From Hsuehochloa calcarea (taxonomy: Eukaryota > Streptophyta > Magnoliopsida > Poales > Poaceae), in contig CM070599.1 of NCBI GenBank assembly GCA_036346395.1, positions 23,613,232 through 23,677,231 of the forward strand: a stretch of 64,000 bases of DNA, given 5' to 3'. A program made the position numbers and the translations under genes. Positions within the stretch are counted from its first letter, which is position 1. Each line of letters begins with the position of its first letter. The notes under the pieces are model-generated. The model had not been told where the DNA came from. It worked only from the letters and a program-made list of their open reading frames with translations, and ran no database searches. Below are positions 43,250 through 53,930 of this stretch, piece by piece.

Positions 43250-46150
43250 ATATGGGAATGCCTGAGCTGAGCCATAAGGGTACACTGTTCTTGCGCCGTA
43301 GGATGAAGATGGGACTGACCCATATGCATATGATGGTGGCACCTGTACTGATCCATAGGTGGTTGCAGCTGGTGCCCATGCATCTGAAGGTGGTGTGGTC
43401 TGACTTGATCCATAGTTACCAAGGGTACTCCCATGAGCAGCTCCAGTTGCTGCCTGTGCTCCGAGTGCAGGTGCTTTAGAAGCATCGCATCCAGCACCTT
43501 TCAAAGAGTCATAGCCAGTGGCACCCCTTGATACATCATGGATTCATGGCCTCCAGCTTTCGAAGAACTGTAGCTAACAAGCCTCTTGATGGATCAAATC
43601 CAGAACGAGGAGCAGTGCCAGGCTGCCAGCTGGGCTTCGCCTAAAGGGTCTGCCAGACCAGTAGAGGGCGTCCTTGCCTGAATTAACAAAACAAATTAGA
43701 TTGTTATTAATAAACAAAAATTACTCCAGCACCTAGTTAAAAAGCTGAAGACAAAATTCACATTATTATTGCTATGGGAAAAAAGTAGAATAATTGCTTT
43801 ATGATCCATTTTGCAAAGTAATATAAGCATCCATTAACTTCAAGCCAGAAAACCAAAGAAAGAACAAAAGGCATCAAGGACAAACTAAAGTAGCCAACTA
43901 GCTTGTCCAACTTTCATTTATGTTATACTGTTCCATGGGGAGCTGGAACAGGGGTTGAGACAGATCTGTGATGAAACAGTATCTACGTTATGATATATTA
44001 ATATGGTGAGTGCATGGCTTCTTTAAATTAACTGGAATAGTTTGTCAAAACTCGGTGCCATACTTCAAGTCTCAAATTTTCAAACCAAACAAAACCAGCT
44101 TAGTAAGAACCGGAGATCCCGAGTATGCAAATAAATACAATGTAATAATGAATTAAGAACTTGATATCTGAGAAGTCTGAAAAATATACATGGCAATTGT
44201 ATGAGTAAAATAATTCCTACAAAAGTTACCAAAAGGGAAAAAATGCTTGAAACATTTAAAGTTATGATTAGGATCATACGAAATTAGAACTAATGGGACA
44301 AAGCCTTATGTTCTTGCTATTTAGTGAGGTGTTGGCCTGCATATTTTAACTTGGCACATACATGCATAAACATAAATGTTGCAATTTTTATTCCTTTCTC
44401 CTCAGATATACTAAACTTCTACCAAACATTTCATGTTATCAGTCAGACCTAGTCCATATGTTCCTAAATCTAGTCTTGCGGGCATGCATTGCTTGATAGT
44501 TAGGTCCGTAGCCTCCCAAAACCCACCTAAGTTATGCCTTTTAGGAGTTATGGTGATGTTTGGTTGGTGTTTCATCATTTCATCTCTTCAAAATATGCCC
44601 CAAATGCGTCTTATGTGAGAGAAAATTCTAAACTTCATGTTAAGACTGTTTCATGAGACTTAACCCATGAAGGTATATACAACAAAAAGGTTCAACTGCC
44701 AATTGAATGACAAATTCTCAAGTTGAGGTAAAATTGAAGTAACAGTTATCTTATGGTGGCAGAGATGTGACCCATCATCTAGATAAAACATGCTTCAGAA
44801 AATAACAAATGTCGCAACTTGTGAGGTATCCATTTAGCAGGAAGTAAAGTTGTTCACCTGTGCACCCCCATAGGTACCATCATAAGCAATTTTTCCAATA
44901 GAATGACGGATACCATCATCCTTTCGAGCAATACTAGGATTGTATTGAGTTCCTACATATAAAAAAAATGTATTATGGATAAAAAAAACTACAACTACAA
45001 ATGTAGGTTTCTACATATATCAATCTATAGTACATAGTAATAAAATGAAATAACAGATAACGACATGCTAGAGAACAATTGCAGTGCACAGCAACACACC
45101 TGAGGTGCTGATATTCTGGTCTACCAGCATCACGCTCGTAGCTGAGTGTCAAAAGCTGTTGTGCCTCACCGATGTTCCTCTACAAGTCCTTGCTCAGCTT
45201 TTGTGCGTCCGCCGCCAGCTGCTGGCTCAACGCCAACAGGTTCTGGGCCTCTGCATGCGTCTGCTGTAGGTCCGCCTTCACAGACTCGCAAGACTTTAGA
45301 TCAGCCTCCATCGATTGCCAAATAAAATTGATGTAAGGGATCCGTCAGAATAACCTAAATCACAGCAGGCACAATTGGTCAATGCTTCAACATTTACTAT
45401 TTGATTATTTACATCAAATTGACAAAAAAATTGATTAACTGAATAATGATAGTATGTAAAAAAAACCTGAAATTTACGCCCACAACGCGCCTCCACAGAA
45501 CCCACTTCATACAAGTTGCAATTTTCGTCTAAAAGCCCTGAAATAAACCTAATCTAGAAAACATCACATATTTTTATTCAAGTTTGTTCGGATATCTTCT
45601 CCACTAAAATACAAGAAATGATGATGAAAAATTTCAAATGGGAGCAGTTCATCACTGGAGCTCGCTGATTGTACGAAGTGTTCTCAAATTTCACAATTAT
45701 TAAGAGATCTGCAAGAGTTCGTCACCAATTAGTATAAGTGCAAGAGTTCGTCACCAATTAGTATAAGTGCAAGAGTTCGTCACCAATCTAATTTCACAAT
45801 GTGCCCAATTAGTGCAAGCATTCATAACCAATCTGATTCCTCAATATGCCCAGCAGCACCAACTCATCACCTACTAATTCTCAAACCAGATCCGTCAGCT
45901 ATCATTAGATTTAAACAAACCAAAAATTACCATTACCCCCTGTAGACCTAAACTTTCCTGCATCCTGACCACGAATAACAAAAAAGAAAAATCTCACTAA
46001 CGAAAGGACCCAGTGAACGAAACGAGAGAGCCTAAGGCACGTGATGTATGAGCTCACCTTGTGCTGCTGTTTACATTCGTCATCAGCGTTCTTCCTGGAG
46101 GCTAGAGAAGAGACACGGCGAGGGACCGCGGGAGCTAGAGCAGGGGTCAT
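43250..46150 (-). pseudogene. FLX-like coiled-coil protein pseudogene, at least five exons
   Basis: On the - strand, coding-like blocks sit between intact GT-AG sites: 46144-46058 (ends NADDECKQQHK, donor GTGAGC), 45537-45467, 45305-45100 (EADLKSCESVKADLQQTHAE, then AQNLLALSQQLAADAQKLS, then a TAG stop), 44952-44858 (GTQYNPSIARKDDGIRHSIG, then YDGTYGGAQ) and 43677-43250 (PGTAPRSGFDPSRG, then, after frameshifts, GYDSLKGAGCDASKAPALG and a G/S/Y/P-rich tail). A coiled-coil centre followed by a tail with xDASK and GYG repeats resembles FLC EXPRESSOR-like (FLX-like) proteins, nuclear coiled-coil factors in flowering-time control. The stop and at least two frameshifts in the last exon make it non-functional. 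Retained introns show DNA-level duplication rather than retrocopying. The exon 2 assignment is weak; another coiled-coil family is possible. Confidence 0.5.
45711..45787. repeat. 29-bp direct tandem repeat, 2.6 copies
   Basis: GCAAGAGTTCGTCACCAATT followed by AGTATAAGT is repeated at 45711 and 45740, with a partial third copy from 45769. It lies in what would be the first intron of the FLX-like pseudogene. A degenerate further copy is visible near 45813-45838. Confidence 0.85.
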
Positions 46151-46159
46151 CAAAGACTA

Positions 46160-46932
46160 GATCGAGGACGACTACGCCGGGGATGGCCAGCTTGAGATCG
46201 AGGTCACCAAGTATGGCCTGCTACGGCCAGGCGGCAGCAAGGGGGCCTCAAGAGTGTGACAATGCAGGAGGGAGGCGGAAGGGACGGCTGTAGCATGGTC
46301 GTGTGAGGGGGCGGCAGTGAGAGTTTTAACAGGAGAAGGCGGCGCAGAGGCGTAGGGGTAGGGACCATGGAAAGGCAGCTCCATCAGGGGGGAGGCGGAG
46401 CATGGCGTAGGGCGGTAACAGTTCGGGTTTGAGTAGGGGAAGGTAGCCGAGGGATCACGGGGGTTGGGAGGGTGGCGGCGGGGAGCGCTGGAGAGGAGGG
46501 CGGCACGGGTGCTAGAGAGGATGGTGTAGCGGGAGCTGGAGAGGGCGGCATTGAGGGACTGAGGAGGTCGGCCTGAGAGGTGAATTTTGTTTTGCAGAGG
46601 CAGTCTAATTTTTACTCGTCTGCGTTAGAATTTTCATCCGTCGCACCTAGGGATGATTACGGTGTCCGATTACCCACACATCTATAGATAAATACTCTAA
46701 TAAAGACGGATATAAGTATCTTTTTTTTACCCACGAGCAGGAGCGAATGCACTATAGATTCTTGTGGGTGCTCAAGCACCCCCTCCTTCCACCACTGTAC
46801 CCCTACACCCATTAAGGCCCAAAGACCCCACCTACCAAATCATCACGACTCGTCCAAACCGTTAATCGAGCTAATCAGCTAAATAAGAAACAGAGGAAGA
46901 GCAATAAACAAATTTCACAAAGTAACAGAGCA
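46160..46932. other. GC-rich 5' flank of the pseudogene and spacer
   Basis: 46160-46580 is GC-rich and G-biased on the + strand, compatible with the promoter or leader of the - strand pseudogene. From 46600 to 46930 the sequence is ordinary; TAGGGATGATTACGG near 46648 looks like a hAT-type terminus and might mark the start of the element to the right. Confidence 0.35.
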
Positions 46933-48246
46933 ATGAAAGCAGACGATTCACACGGCCGCAGCACTGAGCAGACACGCAATTTCTGGCGGAGGAGAGAGAC
47001 TCACCGTCGAGGCGTCGACTCGGCAGTCTTTTGTTTCTATTGCTTTCTTTTTAAGAAACCGTCACACCCCACTCACTTTGGTAGGGATGTCTTCGCAAAA
47101 GTTAGGTATGTGAATTGGAGAAGTGCTACAGAATCTTTCAATCAACATGTTGGTGGACCTACTAGTGTCCACAACATTGCAATGCTAGATTGTGAAGATT
47201 TTCAAAATCAAAGAGCATGTGTAGATCATAAATTAAATACTTATAGCAAGGAGTTCGAAATTGCAAACAAGATTCGTTTGACTGCTTCTTTAGATTGTGT
47301 AAGATATCTCATTCAGTAAGGTGAAGCTTTTCGTGGACACGATGAATCTTCTACTTCCATGAACAAGAGCAATTTTAGAGAGATGGTGGATTGTTACATA
47401 GATAAAAAGACGGATGTGAAGGAGGCTTTTGAAATTTGAGGGTGGTGGCAATTGTTTGTCCGGATATACAGAAGGAACTCACGAAATATTGTGCACAGGA
47501 GGTCACACAGGTGATTAAGAATGAGATTGGAGATAGGAACTTCGCAGTGCTTATTGATGAGTCTCGTGATTCATCAATAAAGGGGCAGATGTCCGTGATT
47601 GTGAGGTTAGTTGTACATATACTATTTTTTAGTTGTATCATTTATGATTTGTGCATTGTGGTTTTTTTTTAACTTGGTAAAATTCATACTATGTAGGTTT
47701 GTAAATAAAGAAGGGAAGATCATGGAAAGGTTTATTGGTATTGAGTATGTCACTTTGTGTACATCTGTTGCACTAAAGGAAGCTTTGGTTCGTGTGCTTG
47801 CTAAGGTTGATCTACCTATTTCTAGGCTACGCAGACAGGGTTATGATGGAGCTTCAAATATGAGAGGGGAATTTAATGGCTTACAGAGATTAATACGGGA
47901 TGACAACCTGTATGCTTTCTATGTCCATTGTTTCGCCCACCAGTTGCAGTTAGTGGTTGTCACTGTTGCAAGTTGTAACGATACTATTGCTGATTTCTTC
48001 AACTATGTTCCCTTGATAGTGACCACTGTTAGTGCATCTTGTAAAAGAAAGGATGCTTTGATGGAAAAGTATCCAGAAGTTTTATTGGAGAAATTGGAGA
48101 ATGGTGTACTTTCAACAGGAACAGGCTTGAATCAGGCAACTAGCCTAGCTAGACCTGGAGATACTAGATGGGGCTCACATATTAAAACATTGCTTCAGAT
48201 ATACCAAATGTGGGAGTCGTGCTTATGTGTTAGAGATTATATGTAA
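46933..48246 (+). pseudogene. hAT-superfamily transposase relic, MYM/TTF zinc-finger type
   Basis: Reads DSAVFCFYCFLFK (TTF-type finger), then HPTHFGRDVFAKVRYVNWRS, DFQNQRACVDHKLNTY and IRLTASLDCVRYLIQ, a TAA stop, RGHDES..NKSNFREMVD, a frameshift near 47430, then DIQKELTKYCAQEVTQVIKN, GDRNFAVLIDESRDSSIKGQ and MSVIVR. A 91-bp GT-AG intron (47606-47696) follows, then FVNKEGKIMERFIGIEYVTL, LRRQGYDGASNMRGEFNGLQ, YAFYVHCFAHQLQLVVV and RPGDTRWGSHIKTLLQIYQM. This is the order of the DUF4371 and hAT core seen in plant proteins annotated as zinc finger MYM-type 1-like. The acidic residues of DESRD and the CFAHQLQL motif are kept. A stop and a frameshift inactivate it, and the C-terminal dimerisation domain is lost at the fusion with gypsy sequence. 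Confidence 0.8.
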
Positions 48247-49955
48247 AGATGCAGCATATCCTTCACCCAACCAGATCTGAACCTCAGGCAGAGGAGATGG
48301 TTGGAGTTGATCAAAAACTATGATATGGGTATTCACTACCATCCGAGCAAGACTAATGTCGTTGCCGATGCACTTAGTCGCAAAGCGCATTGCAATGCTT
48401 TGTTGCTCAAGGAGCTTCAACCCACCCTTCTGAAGGAGTTCTAGAATCTCAACTTGGGTTTAGTAGATCATGGTTCCCTCGCTGCCTTGGTTGTGCAACC
48501 AACCTTGGTGGATCGGATTAAGATCGCTCAGCAATCGGATGTTGGAGTGAGCCGCATCAAGGAAAATTTCAAGAACGGAACAACCAAGTGCTTTTCTGAG
48601 GATGAGCATGGTGTTGTGAGGTTCGGGCAACGCCTTGTAGTTCCAAAGGACATGGAATTGCGGAATTTGATCCTCCGCGGAGCCCATAATTTACCTTTGT
48701 CTATTCATCCCGGGGCCACGAAGATGTATCAAGATCTCCGCCAGAGATTTTGGTGGACCCGAATGAAGAGGAAAACTGCGAAGTTCGTTGCCGAGTGCGA
48801 CGTGTGTCGTCGTGTTAAGGAGCATCATCCCAAAGAGTTCGCCGCAGCCTTTGCCGCTGCTCGAGTGGAAATGGGATTCGATCGGGATGGATTTTATCAC
48901 CAGTCTACCGAGGTCTCCCAAGGGAAATGATGCCATTTGGGTTGTCATAGATTGGTTGACTAAAGTGGCTCATTTCATTCCTGTCAAGACTCAGCTTCGC
49001 GTGGGTCTCCTAGCCGAGCTCTATGTCTCCAGAATTGTAAGTTTGCATGGGATACCGAAGACGATCATTTTTGATCGGGGTTCTCTGTTCACTTCTCGAT
49101 TTTGGCATAGTTTGAAAGAGGCTATGGGAACCCGTCTTACCTTTAGCACAGCATATCACCCTCCAAACTGATGGTCAGACCGAAAGGGTCAACCAAGTGT
49201 TGGAGGACATACTCCGTGCTTGTGTTCTTTCCTATGGAAAGAATTGGGAGAAGTGCTTGCCATTTGCCGAATTCTCCTACAACAACAGCTTTCAGGCTAG
49301 TCTCGGCATGGCACCTTTCCAGGCCTTATACGGAAGAAAGTGTAGAACCCCGTTGAACTAGTCTGAGACCGGTGAAAGACCTTTCTTTGGCCCGGATTCG
49401 ATCAATGAGGCCGAGACCCAAGTCCAGCTTATTCATGATCGTTTGCGAACAGCTCAATCCAGGCAAAAGAGGTATGCGGATCGCCGCCGTGAGTTGAGCT
49501 TTGAACCTAATGACTTTGTTTATCTCAAAGTCTCTCCTTGAAGGGCCATCATTTTTGGCCAAGGGCAAGTTAGCTCTCGATATGTCGGTCCCTACCGATT
49601 ATCGAAAAGAAGGAGCCGTTGCCTATAAGTTGGAGTTGCCAGCTACACTTGAGGGGGTACATAATATTTTCCATGTGTACCAGCTAAAGAAGTGCCTCCG
49701 TGTTCCAACAGAGAAGCTCGCTGGAAACTCTCGATGTTCAGAGAATTTGACCTATCGCGAGCATCATGTTTGCATACTGATGAGGTCGAATGAAGAACAA
49801 GGAATAGGGCCATCAGATTCCTTAAAGTTCAGTGGTCGAACCATTCTGAGGATGAGGCTACTTGGGAAAGGGAAGATCGTCTCTGTGCAGACTATCCATC
49901 TTTCTTTACAGAGTGAGCCAAATCTCGGGACGAGATTTTTGTAAGGGGGAGGTTT
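48247..49955 (+). mobile_element. Ty3/gypsy 3' half: RNase H end, integrase, chromodomain-like tail
   Basis: Opens inside RNase H (FTQPDLNLRQRRWLELIKN, then YDMGIHYHPSKTNVVADALS). The integrase follows: HHCC finger with HPGATKMYQDLRQRFWWTRM and ECDVCRRVK, first catalytic D in AIWVVIDWLTKVAHF, second D in IIFDRGSLFTSRFW; the third acidic residue region is broken by a frameshift near 49170. The end carries VHNIFHVYQLKKCL and, in another frame, a short WEREDRL segment typical of the chromodomain-like C-terminus in grass gypsy elements. A purine tract TAAGGGGGAGG (49942-49952) precedes the LTR. Gag, protease and RT are absent because the element was cut at the hAT junction. Confidence 0.85.
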
Positions 49956-52900
49956 TGTAACATCCCAAATGTGGATTTGTATTTCAAATGTATAAAAATG
50001 AGCAGAAATTAAAACTTTTCTCATATCTGGATGTTTTTGATCAGTTCCATGATTCTTGTACAGGGATTGTGGAAAAATCAAAATCAAAATCCTCAATTGA
50101 CTCCAATCAAAAACCTCCTTGGCAAAAATCTTATGCCAAACCTCTGTGAATATATTTCCTGAGTTCTAGGGAGGTTTGGTAACACCTCTGAATTATTTCA
50201 TGATTTTTAGAAATTATTTGATAATTTTGGAGGCAAGTCAAACCAAGTCAAAGCTTGGTCAAACCCTAACTCCAACCTTCGAGTTTCGGAGAAGAATGCA
50301 AAGCATGAAAATCTCTAGAAATTTTATGTAAGGTTAATCCTTAAGTCAAGAACCTCCAAGAAATTTCATAATTTTTGAAGTGGTTTGCTACCTTAAGCAA
50401 ATCCTCCAAAATCATCTGTTAATTCAAACCCTAGCCGGTTTTCACTGCTCCTTGGGTTCGAGTCGACTCGCTCGAGCCACTTGACTTGGTTCAATCAACT
50501 AACCGCACCGCCACGGCCGATCAAGTGCGAAGGCCATCACCGTCGGATCGCCATCGGCGCTATCGATGCGATCACAGGAGAGCCGCTCGATTGGAAAAGC
50601 ACTACTGGATTGGAGTGAACGTTCGACCGGCCGACGCCCAATTCTTTGAACCGTCCGATTTGGAGATAATGGCTTGGATCGAGTGAATGTTCGGACCGCC
50701 GATCGCCCTTTCATTTGAACCGCTCGATTTAGATCCAACGGTGGACGCGCTGCTCTCCTTCTCGCCTCGAGCGAACGATGCATTTGAGTCGTGCCATGGC
50801 GTAGCAGAGGAGAAGCGCCTTCTTCGCTAGCATTAATTGCCCGTCCGCACCGCCTCAAATGTCCATAGCTCAACCGCTCCCATCGCTCTCAAGTGCTCCC
50901 ATGGCGTGTTTGACCGAGGAGAAAATGTCGCCGCTGTTCTCGCTTTCTCGCTATTTAAGCTCCATTGCTTCCCTTTGGCTTCCTTTAGTATTTCGCAACT
51001 CTAGCTAGCACCTCGTGGCGGTTTGAGCTTGTTTCACCCAAATCATTTTGGCTCCATTGCCGAAGTTTCAAGCTCACGGTGAAAGCGGTACCACAAAGGC
51101 TCTCCATCTCCATTTCTTGCTCCTCTGCCCCTCTTTAATCACTTGAGCTTAACCTCGCTCAATTTCACTTATCTTCCTCGTGGCTAGGTGAATTGGAGAT
51201 TGCCCATTTTCGCCGAAGAGCCATTTTTCATCGCGAGCAGCTCCAACCTTCTCTCGTGCCTCTCCAAAGCTAAGGTAGCTCCACTTTAGTCCCTAGTTGC
51301 TTGGCACTCGCTACTTGGACCGCAATGAGTTTCTTTGCATTTTTGTTTTTGACCATTTTTGTCACTTCACAACTCCGCTTGCCGGCGTTCTAGACCGCCG
51401 CACCGCAGCTTTATGGTCCCGCAGGTGCGCAGCTATTGTGGACCCATTTTGGACCTTAGCTCGCACCGCCGTGACTGTAGTCGCCATGGTGAGCCTCCTT
51501 CGCCGCCGAGTTTGTCGGACAAACCGGCGCGAGCGCTTAGAACGTAGTTCTGTGGACCGTCGATCTTTAGATCAACGCCCATGATCGCGTGAACGCTCGA
51601 CCATCCGAACGCGGCGATCCATGTGTCCCGTAGGATTTTAGATCAACGGCCCAGATTCGAGTGAACGTTCGGACCGTTCGAACGTTTCAATCAACGTGGA
51701 TCATTGGATCTAAATCCAACGGTGGGGTTTGTGAACCGCTTGAGCGCGCGCTGTCCCGTGGACTTGGGCTGTTGGATCCAAGATCAACAGTCCAAGTTCG
51801 TCCACGTCCATTTAATTTCGGATTTTCCCGAGAGGGATTATTTGTTAACTGAAAAAATACAATTAACTTGTAAAATGCATAACAATTTCATTTTAATTCC
51901 TTTTCGGTTGATTCAAATTTTGTTAGTTATATTTTTAACTAAAATTTAATCTAAAAATAGTTCTAACCTCATTATAGCTCCAGAAATTTTTGTGAAGATT
52001 TTAGTTGCAATGAATAGTAGTATTTGGGATTTATAAAGCTGAGCAGAATTGTTCTGCTCATATCTTTTGCATTAAGAATCCAAATCAATTGGTTCTTATT
52101 GCTAAATTCCTTATAAATCATGCTCTTACTGTTGTAAAATTTTCAAGGCATTTGGAAAAAGTTTGATGTTAAGTCTTTGTGTTTTCTCCGTTCTTTTCGG
52201 GTTTTTTTCGCTTTCTCGTTAGGTTTCGAAGAGCACATTGATCACCTAAGTGATCCTCCGCAACATCTTAAACAGCAACAACCAGGCAAGCAGTTTGATC
52301 ATAAATTTTCTATTAATTGCAAGTCTAATATCTTGTTTACAAATCATATGTATGCATGCTTTTGTGTCAAATTGATTTTCCCGATTAGAGGTAGTTACTC
52401 CTATTGCATTGTTGCCCTTAAATTGTTGTCCCCAGCCACAAACATAAGTTACTAATATCGCTGGTGAATTAGAGCCCGGTGATTTAATTATGCTCTTTTA
52501 TTGTCTTTTCGATGTCATGCTTAGCAATGCTTAGCTACCGATAGAATTGGGCGGTTATCGACTTAGTCGATAATCTTAATCACACAAATCATGTTATTAC
52601 TCTTTGTTCAGCACCTTGTGCTAATTTGTTTTGAAAACAAAAAGTGCAAATGAAATGATTTAGACTTGGGCAAGTGGTTGGATGGTGGGTTATTGGGTTT
52701 GTGGATGTCTTGCCCGGGTCAACAAGGACCGAACATCTTGTTACATTAAACCAAGCATTTTTGCGTGCTAACCACGCGAGAGGGATATGAGACCTCTCTT
52801 GACTGAATACTTTGGCGTGTGTTAACTCCGAGTCGCAGGAGGGGGTTGTGTGTGTTGTGTGAAAAAAGATCTGTGTTTTTGTGTTGGGTGTGCGGTGGTG

Positions 52901-53930
52901 GAGATTCCGGGTAGGTTCTCCACCTCGAGGGGCATCGTAGTTGTCCAAGGCTTTGCCCGTGAGGGGCAGTTGACCGAGGCTTTACGATGACTCCGACACA
53001 ACGTATGTGTTTCTATCCATACGGGCGGCTCACAGTTAATGCATAATATTGAAAATGTCTCGTAGGACTTAGCCGTGCCGGCATACCCAAGGAAGTGTGC
53101 TTAATAGCTTGGCAAAAAGGCGGTCTGGCGTGTGGGTACATTGGTACACCCCTGCATGGTTTAAACTAGTCGAATAGCCTCGTCCTAGGTTATGGACACG
53201 CTTGGGGAGGTCTTCCAAGAGTTAGACTACAACCTTTTAATTAAAATTTGACATGGTTGGTATGAATGTATAATTCATACCATTGTTGTGGTGACTATGG
53301 GTTTAGTCACTTTCAGGATTGTTGTTGTCATCTATCTATTGTTATTATTGTTGTCAAATCGTTATTTGAACATTAAAAACAGATTTGCAAACTTGCTTTC
53401 AAATGTACTATCTTATTGCAAATAAAGATTGCTTTATGCTGAAAATGAAACATACAGCCTCCACTCAAATAAGCTTGCATGTAGTATATGTATAGGTCTG
53501 TTACTCTACACATAAGTCTTGTGGAGTACATTTTTTGTACTCATTTGCTTTGCTTAACTATTTGTTGCAGAGGAGGAAGGTGAGCCCCAAGGGCCTCACT
53601 TTTGTGAGATGTGCTGCGGGTTTAACGACTAGCTTGGCGGTCCGGTCGGTTGCCTTGTGGGTTAAAGGCACACTGATTGGCTCTTTTGTTTATGGCCCTC
53701 TTATGGCACTTTTACTTCCGCTATTTAATTTATTTGTATGACTTTGGGCCGGTCGGCCTCTCTGTTGTAATAACTTTACTATTTATGTCTTTGGATCTGT
53801 CTTATTTTGCTTCGGTTCTATGTGAATGAATGGAATTGATGCATGTCTCGAGTCTCGGTTTATTTGATTTGTGATGCTAGGACCGAGTGGATGGTTAAGC
53901 ATTACAAGCCTGATAAACCGGGGTCTCACA
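49956..53930 (+). repeat. Long gypsy 3' LTR, about 3975 bp
   Basis: Starts TGTAACATCCC just after the polypurine tract and ends GGGGTCTCACA at 53930, a plausible TG...CA pair. The stretch has no coding domain; it contains repeated GATCCAACGGT/CGTTCGGACCG-type phrases around 50640-51790, TATA-like sequence around 50950 (CTATTTAAGC), and a region at 52660-53200 with TTGCCCGGGTCAAC. LTRs of several kilobases are known in some grass gypsy groups such as RIRE3/RIRE8. Without a 5' copy the right end is inferred, and nested insertions inside it cannot be excluded. Confidence 0.6.

Noticed and set aside
45711..45787. Possible CRISPR-like array
   Set aside because: The 29-bp units are directly adjacent with no spacers, and this is a plant nuclear sequence; it is a plain tandem duplication.
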